From assembly GCA_023395595.1 (NCBI GenBank), contig JAEWYO010000083.1:1-24991 (forward strand): a stretch of 24,991 bases of DNA, in the 5' to 3' direction. Positions 7,519-15,050 of the stretch are shown piece by piece. Origin of the DNA: Bacillota bacterium (GTDB lineage: Bacteria; Bacillota; Clostridia; Christensenellales; CAG-138). A program made the translations under genes and the position numbers. The notes below the pieces were generated by a model. That model made no database searches, was not told the origin of the DNA, and saw only the letters and a list, made by a program, of their open reading frames with translations. Each line of letters opens with the position of its first letter. Within the stretch, counting starts at the first letter, position 1.

Positions 7519-9804
7519 ATGGTAGTTGGAAAAAGCGTCAAGCGCGTGGACGCATTCGACAAAGTAACCGGCAGAGCCAAATACACGGACGATCTCGCCG
7601 ACAAGAGCGCACTCATCGTTAAAATCTACCACTCAACCATTGCCCACGGTATGGTCAAGTCGGTTGACACCAGCGCCGCCGAGAAGATCCCCGGCGTGGT
7701 CAAGGTGCTGACCTGCTTTGACGTACCCAATCTGCCCTTCCCCACAGCCGGGCATCCTTGGTCAACCGACCCGCACCATCAGGACGTTGCAGATCGCCTG
7801 CTGCTCAACCAGCATGTGCGGTACTATGGCGACGATGTCGCCGTGGTCATCGCGGAGGACGAGGTTGCGGCGGATCAGGGTCTGCGCGCGCTCAAGGTGG
7901 AGTATGAGGAACTCCCGTTTGTGCTGGATGTACAGGAAGCGATGAAGGACGGCGCACCGCAGCTGCATGAGCGCTTCCAGAACAACATCCTTGCGCACAC
8001 AGGTTACGAAGTTGGCAATTTTGAAGAGGCGATTCAGGAACCCGGTCTCGTGAAGATCGAAGGCTGGTATGATACGCCAATCGTGCAGCACTGCCACATT
8101 GAAAACCACATCTGCTTTGCAGAGGAGCAGTTTGGTAAACTCGTGATCGTTTCGAGCACGCAGATTCCGCACATCGTGCGCCGTATCTGCGGTCAGGCGT
8201 TGGGATTGCCCTGGGGCAGCGTGCGCTTGATCAAGCCCTACATCGGCGGCGGCTTTGGCAACAAGCAGGACGCGCTCTATGAGCCGCTCTGCGGTTTCTG
8301 CTCCCAACAAGTTGGCGGAAGGCTCGTCAAGCTCGACGTCAGCCGTGAAGAGACCTTTGTGAGCAACCGGGTGCGCCACGCGATTCGCTACCACATCGTC
8401 ACCTATGCTCGTCCCGACGGACGCTTTGTCGCGCGGCAGATGGAATGCTATTCCAACCAGGGCGCATATGCAAGCCACGGACACGGAATCGCCGCGAAGG
8501 GTGCAGGCGCGTTCAAGCAGATCTATGTGGATGACAAGGCGACCAAGGCGGACGCCTATACCGTGTTCACCAACCTGCCTGCGGCAGGCGCGATGCGCGG
8601 CTATGGCATCCCGCAGGTTTCGTTTGCCATCGAGAGCAGCGTGGAAGACGCGGCGAAGGTACTCGGCATCGATCCGCTCAAGCTCCGTCAGATCAACATG
8701 ATGCCGGTTGGCTATGTCGATTCGTTCTCGAAGAATTGCAACTATTTCGACAGCCACAACCAATGCATCGAAAAAGCGGATGCCTACATCGACTACAAAC
8801 GCAAGCACGCGGAGTATGCAAACCAGACAGGCCCCATCCGCAAAGGAATCGGGCTTGCAATCTTCTGGTACAACACTGCTGTCTGGCCGATCTCGCTGGA
8901 AGCCAGCAGCTGCCGCATGGTGATGAACCAGGACGGCTCGGTGCAATTTGAAATCGCCGAAACCGAAATCGGTCAGGGCGCGGACACCGCTTTTGCGCAA
9001 ATGGTTGCCGATACGGTCGGCATCCCACTGGAAAAGGTGCATGTGTTGACCACGCAGGACACGGATGTCACCCCGTTTGGCACGGGCGCATATGCTTCCC
9101 GCCAGACGTATGTTGCCGGATTTGCGATTCAAAACATCGGCACGCAACTGAAAAACAAAGTGCTCTCTTACGCAGAGCGGCTCATGAACAAACCCGCCGC
9201 CGAGCTTGATCTCGTGGACGGGGTTGTCATCGAAAAAGCCACCGGAGAAACCGTGATCCCGCTCGACGAGCTGGCAACCACCGCGCTCTATTCGCTGGAG
9301 AACGCAGAGCAGTTCAGTGCGGAAGGCACCACGCAGATCAAGAGCAACGCCTATTCCTTCGGCTGCAGCATTGCAGAGGTTGAAGTGGACATTCCGATGT
9401 GCAAAGTCAAGCTTGTCAAGATGGTCAACGCGCACGATTGCGGCAGGCTGATCAATCCGCAGCTGGCCGAGGCACAGGTGCACGGCGGCATGAGCATGGC
9501 GATCGGTTATGGCATGGGTGAACAGCTGCTCTTTGACCCCAAGACGGGCAAGCCGCTGAACAACAACCTGCTTGACTACAAGCTCTGCACCATGCTCGAT
9601 CATCCCGATCTGCGCGCGGAATTTGTGGAGAACTTTGAACCGACCAACCCCTTTGGCACAAAGGCGCTCGGCGAACCGCCGACCTGCCCGGGCGCGCCTG
9701 CGATTCGCAACGCGATTCTCAACGCAACCGGTGTCTCCGTCAATCAAGCGCCGATGACACCGCATATCCTCTTTGAGCGATTCAAAGAGGAAGGCTTACT
9801 GTAA
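7519..9804 (+). CDS. xdhA: Xanthine dehydrogenase, molybdenum-binding subunit
   Basis: This 761-residue catalytic subunit of a molybdenum hydroxylase oxidises hypoxanthine or xanthine at the Mo-pterin site and passes electrons to the Fe-S and FAD subunits. The N-terminal aldehyde oxidase a/b hammerhead domain (about 10-120) begins VKRVDAFDKVTGRAKYTDD. Cofactor-contacting motifs follow: GGGFGNKQD near residue 241, AMRGYG at 358-363, an ETEIGQGADT stretch near 484, and the GEPP motif whose glutamate, E719, is the expected catalytic base. The ATG at 7519 follows AGGAGG at 7508-7513; the frame is open 96 nt further upstream, but that part is unlike the family. It is first in xdhA-xdhB-xdhC. A strict xanthine specificity is inferred mainly from the purine gene neighbours. 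Confidence 0.93.
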   Translation: MVVGKSVKRVDAFDKVTGRAKYTDDLADKSALIVKIYHSTIAHGMVKSVDTSAAEKIPGVVKVLTCFDVPNLPFPTAGHPWSTDPHHQDVADRLLLNQHVRYYGDDVAVVIAEDEVAADQGLRALKVEYEELPFVLDVQEAMKDGAPQLHERFQNNILAHTGYEVGNFEEAIQEPGLVKIEGWYDTPIVQHCHIENHICFAEEQFGKLVIVSSTQIPHIVRRICGQALGLPWGSVRLIKPYIGGGFGNKQDALYEPLCGFCSQQVGGRLVKLDVSREETFVSNRVRHAIRYHIVTYARPDGRFVARQMECYSNQGAYASHGHGIAAKGAGAFKQIYVDDKATKADAYTVFTNLPAAGAMRGYGIPQVSFAIESSVEDAAKVLGIDPLKLRQINMMPVGYVDSFSKNCNYFDSHNQCIEKADAYIDYKRKHAEYANQTGPIRKGIGLAIFWYNTAVWPISLEASSCRMVMNQDGSVQFEIAETEIGQGADTAFAQMVADTVGIPLEKVHVLTTQDTDVTPFGTGAYASRQTYVAGFAIQNIGTQLKNKVLSYAERLMNKPAAELDLVDGVVIEKATGETVIPLDELATTALYSLENAEQFSAEGTTQIKSNAYSFGCSIAEVEVDIPMCKVKLVKMVNAHDCGRLINPQLAEAQVHGGMSMAIGYGMGEQLLFDPKTGKPLNNNLLDYKLCTMLDHPDLRAEFVENFEPTNPFGTKALGEPPTCPGAPAIRNAILNATGVSVNQAPMTPHILFERFKEEGLL

Positions 9805-9825
9805 TCAGAAAAGGAGCTGACGACT

Positions 9826-10707
9826 ATGTATGATTTTTCCGCTTTATATGAGGCGACGAGCGTGCAGCACGCCGTGGAACTCATGCAGGCGCATCCGTCG
9901 GCCGTCCTGATTGCAGGCGGCAGCGATGTTTTGATCAAAATGCGCGAAGGCAAGCTCGCCGGTGCGGAGCTCATCAGCCTCTATAAGCTCGATGAGCTGC
10001 GCGAAGTCACGATGGACCCGGACGGCTCACTTCGTATCGGGCCGATGACGAGCTTTTCTCACGCGACAAAGAGCCCCATGCTCCAGAAGTATATGCCTGT
10101 GCTTGGCGAGGCGGCGGATACCGCTGGCGGCCCGCAACTCAGAAACATCGGCACGCTCGGCGGCAACATCTGCAACGGCGTAACCAGCGCGGACACTGCC
10201 TCCACTGAGGTGGCATATGACGCGATGCTGGAGATCACCGGGCCTAGCGGCATGCGCAAGATCAGCATCCACGACTTCTACAAGGGAGTCGGCAAGGTGG
10301 ATCTACAGCCCGGCGAGCTGCTTACAGGAATCCTCATTCCCAAAGAGAGTTATGAAAACTGCTATGGCTACTACATCAAGTACGCCATGCGCAACGCGAT
10401 GGACATCGCGACCATCGGCTGCTCGGTCAACGTCGTGCTCAGTGCAGACAAGAAGACGATTCAGCGTGTGCGCATTTCCTATGGCGTAGCTGGTCCCGTT
10501 CCGATGCGCGCGCGCTCGGCAGAAGCCGCCGTCAACGGACAGCACGTGAGCGAGGAGACCATCGCGCTGGTTGGCAACACGGTGCTAAACGACGTGAACC
10601 CGCGTACAAGCTGGCGCGCGAGTGCGGACTTCCGCAAGCAAATCATCAGCGAGACCGCCCGACGCGGCTTACGCGCCGCGGTTGAGCGCGCAGGAGGTGT
10701 GTTCTAA
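9826..10707 (+). CDS. xdhB: Xanthine dehydrogenase, FAD-binding subunit
   Basis: This 293-residue medium subunit of the CO-dehydrogenase/xanthine-dehydrogenase flavoprotein family carries electrons from the Fe-S clusters to NAD or another acceptor. Both FAD-binding loops are visible: IAGGSDVLIKM (about residues 29-39) and RNIGTLGGNICNG (about 106-118). The C-terminal CO_deh_flav_C-type domain covers roughly the last 100 residues. The gene starts 21 nt after xdhA with AAGGAG upstream and ends 1 nt before the xdhC start codon, so the three subunits are clearly one transcript. The order Mo subunit, FAD subunit, Fe-S subunit matches E. coli xdhABC. Confidence 0.93.
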   Translation: MYDFSALYEATSVQHAVELMQAHPSAVLIAGGSDVLIKMREGKLAGAELISLYKLDELREVTMDPDGSLRIGPMTSFSHATKSPMLQKYMPVLGEAADTAGGPQLRNIGTLGGNICNGVTSADTASTEVAYDAMLEITGPSGMRKISIHDFYKGVGKVDLQPGELLTGILIPKESYENCYGYYIKYAMRNAMDIATIGCSVNVVLSADKKTIQRVRISYGVAGPVPMRARSAEAAVNGQHVSEETIALVGNTVLNDVNPRTSWRASADFRKQIISETARRGLRAAVERAGGVF

Positions 10708-10708
10708 T

Positions 10709-11191
10709 ATGGAGAAGAAAATCGTCAAATGCAACATCAACGGCAAGGATGTCGAAACCTATGTGGACGTTCGCGCATCACTGACGGATATGCTGAGAAA
10801 CGACTATCGCCTCACCTCGGTCAAAAAAGGCTGCGAAGTCGGCGAGTGCGGCGCGTGCAACGTCATCATCGATGGCGAATGCTTCAATTCCTGCATCTAT
10901 CTCGCCGTCTGGGCAGAGGGCAAGCACATCCGCACGCTGGAAAGCCTGCTTGGTCCAAACGGTGAACTCTCCGATATTCAGCAAGCGTTTGTGGACGAGG
11001 CTGCCGTTCAGTGCGGCTTCTGCACCCCGGGGTTCATCATGACCGCGGTAGAAGTCCTTGAAACCGGCAAAGAATATACGCGCGATGAGCTCAGAAAACT
11101 GCTCTCCGGACATCTCTGCCGCTGCACAGGATATGAAAACATCCTCAACGCTGTAGAAAAGACGATGAAGAAACGATTGGGCAAAGCGTAA
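10709..11191 (+). CDS. xdhC: Xanthine dehydrogenase, iron-sulfur subunit
   Basis: This 160-residue small subunit carries two [2Fe-2S] clusters. The N-terminal plant-ferredoxin-like domain provides C42, C47, C50 and C62 (GCEVGECGAC and the following GECFNSC). The C-terminal helical [2Fe-2S]-binding domain provides C102 and C105 (QCGFCTPG) and C137 and C139 (HLCRCTGYENI). All eight cysteines expected for the family are present. I chose the ATG at 10709, which sits 1 nt after the xdhB stop with AGGAGG (10692-10697) inside the end of xdhB. Upstream in-frame codons overlap xdhB and are not family-like. The symbol follows the E. coli usage, where XdhC is the Fe-S subunit; in other nomenclatures XdhC is an insertion chaperone, which this is not. 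Confidence 0.94.
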   Translation: MEKKIVKCNINGKDVETYVDVRASLTDMLRNDYRLTSVKKGCEVGECGACNVIIDGECFNSCIYLAVWAEGKHIRTLESLLGPNGELSDIQQAFVDEAAVQCGFCTPGFIMTAVEVLETGKEYTRDELRKLLSGHLCRCTGYENILNAVEKTMKKRLGKA

Positions 11192-11256
11192 CCTCTTTCA
11201 TTGCATAAGGTTGCAAAAAAATCTATTGCCTATGCGAAAAAAATAATTGCATTTAT

Positions 11257-11340
11257 AAGATGGTTGAAGTAGCATAAAAAACAAACCATCTTCGCCGCCC
11301 AAAGCCGCGAATACACGGTCTCGGGCGGTCTTTATTTCTC
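11257..11340 (+). terminator. Tandem hairpins after xdhC; probable terminator or attenuator
   Basis: Two adjacent hairpins fill the 172-nt gap before the aminotransferase gene. The first is a 9-bp perfect pair, AAGATGGTT (11257-11265) with AACCATCTT (11284-11292). The second pairs CCGCCC (11295-11300) with GGGCGG (11323-11328), with an inner CCG/CGG pairing, and runs into TCTTTATTTCT. The second looks like the xdh operon terminator. A possible promoter, TTGCAT (11247-11252), 17 bp, TAGCAT (11270-11275), would instead place it in the leader of the aminotransferase gene. The choice between these readings is open. Confidence 0.5.
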
Positions 11341-11363
11341 AATCGAAAGGAAGAATACCCATC

Positions 11364-12632
11364 ATGCGCTATTCGGATTTGGACAAGGCGGCGCTCCAGG
11401 CGGAGCTTTCACGCGTACAGCAGGACTATGAGGCTCTGCGCGGCTACAAACTCAACCTCAACCTCACCCGCGGCAAACCCGAAACCGCGCAGCTTGCGTT
11501 GTCGGACGATATGTTCCGCACACTGGATGATGGCAATTTTGAAATCGACGGCATGGATGCCCGCAACTATGGCGAGCTGGCGGGTCTTCCCTCCTGCCGC
11601 AAGCTCTTTGCCGACCTGCTATTCTGCAAGACAGAGGAGGTCATCCTCGGCAACAACGCGAGCTTACAGTTGATGTATGACCTGATCGCAAAAGCATACA
11701 CCCACGGCCTGAAGAACAGCGTCCGTCCCTGGGCAAAAGAAGAGAAGATCAAGTTCCTCTGCCCGTTCCCCGGCTATGATCGCCACTTCAACGTAAGCAA
11801 GAGCTTTGGTATGGAGCTTGTCCCCGTACCTATGGACGAAAAGGGCCCGAACATGGATTTGGTTGAGGAACTGGTCAAGGATGCATCCGTCAAAGGTATG
11901 TGGTGTGTGCCAAAGTTCAGCAACCCAGACGGCTATGTCTATCCGCTCGAAACCTGCAAGCGCATTGCTGCCCTGCGCCCCGCTGCACCGGACTTCGCGC
12001 TGATGTGGGACAATGCCTATTGCATCCACACGTTTGAAGGCGATGATATCCCCTTCCCGGACATGATCGGTCTTTGCCGAGAGGCAGGCAATCCCGACCT
12101 CGTGTATGAGTTTGCTTCCACCAGCAAGGTCACTCTCGCGGGCGCGGGCGTTTCCTGCATGGCTGCCAGCGTGGAAAACATCAAGTATATCCTGGGCTTG
12201 ATGACCTTCCAGACCATCGGTCCAAACAAAGTCAACGAGCTCATGCACGTCCGCTTCCTCAAAGACGCGGAGAACACACACGCGCATATGAAGAAGCACG
12301 CGGCTTTTATGAAGCCGAAATTTGACCTTGTCTGCGAAGCGCTAGAGAAAGAGATTGACCCGCTGGAAATTGCGAGTTGGCATCGTCCCAAGGGTGGCTA
12401 TTTCGTGAGCGTGAACCTCATGCCCGGAACGGCAAAGCGCGTGGTCGTGCTCTGCAAAGAAGTCGGCGTGGCGCTCACAGGAGCCGGCGCAACGTATCCC
12501 GGCGGCGTTGACCCCGCGGACACAAACCTGCGCATCGCTCCTTCCTATCCGCCGCTCTCCGAAGTCAAGCAGGCGATGGATGTTTTCTGCGTCGCGGTCA
12601 AGCTCGCCACGCTCGAAAAGCTCCTCGCATAA
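11364..12632 (+). CDS. PLP-dependent aminotransferase, MocR-like aspartate aminotransferase group
   Basis: This 422-residue fold-type I aminotransferase resembles the family often named Aminotran_MocR or aspartate aminotransferase subgroup Ic, which despite the name lacks the DNA-binding domain of MocR regulators. It would transfer an amino group between an amino acid, probably aspartate or glutamate, and a 2-oxo acid using pyridoxal phosphate. Visible features are the opening LNLTRGKPETAQL, the WDNAYCIH segment expected to contact PLP (D in the usual D-x-A-Y arrangement), and the Schiff-base lysine K255 in STSKVTLAGAG. The ATG at 11364 has AAAGGAAG upstream. It sits between a hairpin region and a bidirectional terminator, so it is probably transcribed alone. 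Substrate is inferred from family only. Confidence 0.85.
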   Translation: MRYSDLDKAALQAELSRVQQDYEALRGYKLNLNLTRGKPETAQLALSDDMFRTLDDGNFEIDGMDARNYGELAGLPSCRKLFADLLFCKTEEVILGNNASLQLMYDLIAKAYTHGLKNSVRPWAKEEKIKFLCPFPGYDRHFNVSKSFGMELVPVPMDEKGPNMDLVEELVKDASVKGMWCVPKFSNPDGYVYPLETCKRIAALRPAAPDFALMWDNAYCIHTFEGDDIPFPDMIGLCREAGNPDLVYEFASTSKVTLAGAGVSCMAASVENIKYILGLMTFQTIGPNKVNELMHVRFLKDAENTHAHMKKHAAFMKPKFDLVCEALEKEIDPLEIASWHRPKGGYFVSVNLMPGTAKRVVVLCKEVGVALTGAGATYPGGVDPADTNLRIAPSYPPLSEVKQAMDVFCVAVKLATLEKLLA

Positions 12633-12649
12633 ATAGCGTAAGCAACACG

Positions 12650-12690
12650 AAACGCCACTTCCGAAATCCGGAGGTGGCGTTTGTTGTTGT
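12650..12690. terminator. Bidirectional terminator between aminotransferase and trpS
   Basis: A 13-bp stem with one G.T pair (AACGCCACTTCCG, 12651-12663, with CGGAGGTGGCGTT, 12669-12681) closes a short loop. It is followed by TTGTTGTTGTT on the plus strand. The genes on either side converge, so it probably ends both. Confidence 0.85.
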
Positions 12691-12710
12691 TCTCCATGTA
12701 GCGGATGGGG

Positions 12711-13727
12711 TTATGCTCTAAACGAATCAAACCCCATCTTGTGGTAGACCTTGCTGACGGTCTTGCGCGCGGTTGCGGATGCGCGCTCGGCGCCGGCTTT
12801 CATCGTCTCGTTAAGATACGCCTTGTCGGCAAGCAGGCGCGCATACTCGGTTTGAATCGGACGCAGCTTTTCAACCACCGCCTCGGCAACGCCAACCTTG
12901 AGATCGCCATAGCCTTTGCCTTCAAAATGCGCAACCGCGTCCTCAATCGTGCCGCCGGTGCAGGCGGAGTAGATCGAGAGCAGATTATAAACGCCCGCGC
13001 GTTCTGGATTTCCCGTGATCTCGCCTTCGCTGTCCGTCACCGCGCGTTTGAGTTTTTTCACGATTGCGTCCGGCTCATCGAGAATGCGAATGTATCCGTT
13101 CGGGTTCGGGTCGGATTTGCTCATCTTCTTCTCCGGCTCCTGGAGGCTCATGATGCGCGCGCCAACCTTCGGGATATACGGTTCCGGCACGACGAATGTT
13201 TCGCCATACGAGTTGTTGAAGCGAATCGCGATGTCTCGCGTGAGCTCGACATGCTGTTTCTGATCCGCGCCAACGGGGATGTATTTCGCCTGATAGATGA
13301 GGATATCCGCCGCCATCAGCACAGGATATGTAAAGAGCCCCGCGTTGATATTTTCCGTATAGCGCGCGCTCTTTTCCTTAAACTGCGTCATGCGCGAAAG
13401 TTCGCCCATGTAGGTGTTGCACATCAGCGCCCAGGTAAGCTGCGTATGTTCCGGCACATGGCTCTGGATAAAGATGGTCGAGCGGTTGGGGTCAATCCCG
13501 CAGGCAAGGAACAACGCGAAGGTTTCAATGCTGCGCCTGCGCAGTTCTGTTGCATCCATGCGCACGGTTTGTGCGTGCAGGTTTGCAACCATGTAGTATG
13601 CGTCAAATTCGTCCTGCATGGCGACGAAGTTTTTGAGCGCGCCAAAATAGTTGCCGATCGTGAGCACGCTCGTCGGCTGAATGCCGCTGAGGACTGCTGG
13701 TTTCTTTTCCGTTGCCGTCGTTTCCAT
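12711..13727 (-). CDS. trpS: Tryptophanyl-tRNA synthetase
   Basis: This 338-residue class I aminoacyl-tRNA synthetase charges tRNA-Trp. The HIGH-type motif appears as TIGN (residues 23-26) in the typical GIQPTSVLTIGNYFGAL opening, and the KMSKS loop is at 201-205 in EKKMSKSDPN. Length matches the family (~330-340). The ATG at 13727 is preceded by GGGAG with a 5-nt gap. Directly upstream is a perfect hairpin (TTGCCGCA at 13742-13749, TGCGGCAA at 13752-13759) that nearly touches the ribosome binding site. Further upstream on the same strand are the rnpB terminator hairpin and rnpB. I saw no T-box-like leader and no clear separate promoter, so readthrough from rnpB may contribute to its transcription. 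Confidence 0.97.
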   Translation of the reverse strand: METTATEKKPAVLSGIQPTSVLTIGNYFGALKNFVAMQDEFDAYYMVANLHAQTVRMDATELRRRSIETFALFLACGIDPNRSTIFIQSHVPEHTQLTWALMCNTYMGELSRMTQFKEKSARYTENINAGLFTYPVLMAADILIYQAKYIPVGADQKQHVELTRDIAIRFNNSYGETFVVPEPYIPKVGARIMSLQEPEKKMSKSDPNPNGYIRILDEPDAIVKKLKRAVTDSEGEITGNPERAGVYNLLSIYSACTGGTIEDAVAHFEGKGYGDLKVGVAEAVVEKLRPIQTEYARLLADKAYLNETMKAGAERASATARKTVSKVYHKMGFDSFRA

Positions 13728-13781
13728 CTCTACTCCCAGTATTGCCGCAGATGCGGCAAATATAGATTATTTTGTTTGCAA

Positions 13782-13801
13782 AGCGCGCCTTACGGCGCGC
13801 T
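13782..13801 (-). terminator. Probable rnpB terminator hairpin
   Basis: A perfect 8-bp GC-rich stem, AGCGCGCC with GGCGCGCT on the minus strand, closes a GTAA tetraloop and is followed by TTTGC. The U tract is short, so termination may be partial. It lies 8 nt beyond the outer copy of the rnpB 3'-end repeat and about 120 nt beyond the 3' end of the intact gene. Confidence 0.6.
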
Positions 13802-13809
13802 AGCACAGA

Positions 13810-13858
13810 AAAAGCATTGAGCAAGAAATAAGCCGAGTTCTGTCGAGTGCGACCATCT
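13810..13858 (-). repeat. Outer copy of a 49-bp direct repeat of the rnpB 3' end
   Basis: These 49 bp are identical to 13917-13965, which contains the 3' end of the intact RNase P RNA gene. The copy includes the conserved GACAGAACTCGGCTTAT block, the 3' strand of helix P1 and the following GCTTTT. The bases preceding it do not continue the rnpB sequence, so it is a detached 3' fragment, not a second gene. It lies next to the terminator hairpin, which suggests it may mark the ancestral end of the gene. Confidence 0.9.
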
Positions 13859-13916
13859 TCCGATCCAATTTATGAAAATGTGTGGCTCGATCTGGTCTAG
13901 TACCATCCAGAAGCAG

Positions 13917-13965
13917 AAAAGCATTGAGCAAGAAATAAGCCGAGTTCTGTCGAGTGCGACCATCT
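13917..13965 (-). repeat. Inner copy of the 49-bp direct repeat (3' end of rnpB)
   Basis: This copy is the true 3' terminus of rnpB plus a few downstream bases. Its offset from the outer copy is 107 bp, leaving 58 bp (13859-13916) of unrelated-looking DNA between them. The left boundary differs only by one A in an A run (four here, five in the outer copy). Confidence 0.9.
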
Positions 13966-14257
13966 ATCTAAGGCCAATCGTTACCGAGAGGCTCGTGCGA
14001 TTCCCGAGAGCGTAGCGAGCCGCTATTAAATGCTCCCATACCAATCTTGCACCGAGTGGGGTTTACAGCGCGCTTCCGTCGCCGGAGCGCGGGTGAGCTC
14101 TTACCTCGCCTTTCCATCCTTACCCGTTACCGGGCGGTTTCTTTCTGTTGCACTTTCCCTGGAGTCGCCTCCGCCGGGTGTTACCCGGCACTCTGCCCTG
14201 TGGTGCTCGGACTTTCCTCACCCGCTTGCGCGGGCGCGGTCGCCTTTCTTACTCAAT
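13922..14257 (-). ncRNA. rnpB: RNase P RNA (class A)
   Basis: This is the catalytic RNA of RNase P, which matures the 5' ends of tRNAs. On the minus strand the 5' conserved block GAGGAAAGTCCGAGCACC is followed by CCGGGTAACACCCGG and the ACAGAAAGAAACCGCC segment. Then come AAAGGCGAGGTAAGAGCTC and finally GACAGAACTCGGCTTAT near the 3' end. The ends were set from helix P1: ATTGAGTAAGAAA at the 5' end (14245-14257) pairs over 13 positions with TTTCTTGCTCAAT at the 3' end (13923-13935). The total is about 336 nt, normal for class A. A TTGACA lies upstream at 14270-14275, but its spacing to the predicted 5' end does not fit a -35, so the promoter is unresolved. The gene lies 60 nt after the zinc-ribbon gene on the same strand. 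Confidence 0.96.
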
Positions 14258-14317
14258 TCCATATTCTGTTGTCAAAGCATATTTCCTGCCGTATGTCTGC
14301 GTATTCTCTTGGTCTAC

Positions 14318-15037
14318 TTACTCGTTGCTATAGAGGATTCGTCCGCAGTTTTCACACTCGATAATCCCGTCTGTCGTTGCGATCTTCTTGAGCATCACCA
14401 TCGGCAGGGACATGTTGCACCCGCCGCATTTGCTGTTGACAATCTTTGCAATCGGTACCGCGTGATGAAGTTTCACTTGATTGTACCGTTCCAGCAGTGC
14501 AGGATCGACGGTTTTACTCAATTCAGCCAAATTCTCATCGTGCCGATCCAGCTCGCCTTGCCGCGCAATCCTCTCTTCCTCGCACTGCACACGCAGCGTG
14601 TCATATTCCTTCTTTGCTTTGCTTGCGGCGCGCGCGGTGGTCTGATATTCCTCCGAAGCCTTCTCGATTTCGCCAAGCAACGTCTTTGCCTCGCGAACGC
14701 CCTGCGAAACCTCGCGGTTGAGCTTCTCGATATCGCCCTTGAGCTCGGTCATCTCTTCCGCCGTGCTCTCGTCGTCGTGTTTGATGGTATCGAGTTCTGC
14801 GCTCTCCACCTGTAATCTTGCCTCCAGCTTGCTCACCTGATCGGTCAGCTTGGCGAGCTGCTGTTCGTATGCTTCGATGTCCTCGGAGAGCTTTGCAATC
14901 ACCGCCTGCTGATTTTTCAGCTGCTTGTGCAGCTTGTTCAGCTGGAGTCTTGCGGGAGTGGTGCGAATCTCGTTTTCAACGGCGTTCTTCGCGACCTCAG
15001 CCTCCTGATAGGCCCATAATGCTTCCATCTTTCTCAC
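14318..15037 (-). CDS. Coiled-coil protein with C-terminal C4 zinc ribbon
   Basis: This 239-residue protein has a long charged, heptad-rich coiled coil (about residues 10-175) followed by a C4 zinc ribbon with C204 and C207 (KCGGC) and C228 and C231 (CENC). This is the architecture of the zf-RING_7/CT398-like family, whose members are often encoded next to nif3 genes, as here. The molecular function is poorly defined; a nucleic-acid or protein-binding role is only a guess. I chose the GTG start at 15037 because GGAGGG sits 7 nt upstream; the ATG at 15028 would be 16 nt away. It lies just downstream of the nif3-like gene (13-nt gap) and is the last protein gene before rnpB. Confidence 0.85.
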   Translation of the reverse strand: MRKMEALWAYQEAEVAKNAVENEIRTTPARLQLNKLHKQLKNQQAVIAKLSEDIEAYEQQLAKLTDQVSKLEARLQVESAELDTIKHDDESTAEEMTELKGDIEKLNREVSQGVREAKTLLGEIEKASEEYQTTARAASKAKKEYDTLRVQCEEERIARQGELDRHDENLAELSKTVDPALLERYNQVKLHHAVPIAKIVNSKCGGCNMSLPMVMLKKIATTDGIIECENCGRILYSNE

Positions 15038-15050
15038 GGCATTTCCCTCC

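Noticed and set aside
7762..9765. Open frame of 667 codons antisense to xdhA
   Set aside because: It is the reverse-strand shadow of a well-supported xanthine dehydrogenase subunit, with no family-like motifs or ribosome binding site.
14030..14815. Open frame on the plus strand crossing rnpB and the zinc-ribbon gene
   Set aside because: It overlaps the structured RNase P RNA and is antisense to a coding gene; the translation has no recognisable domain.
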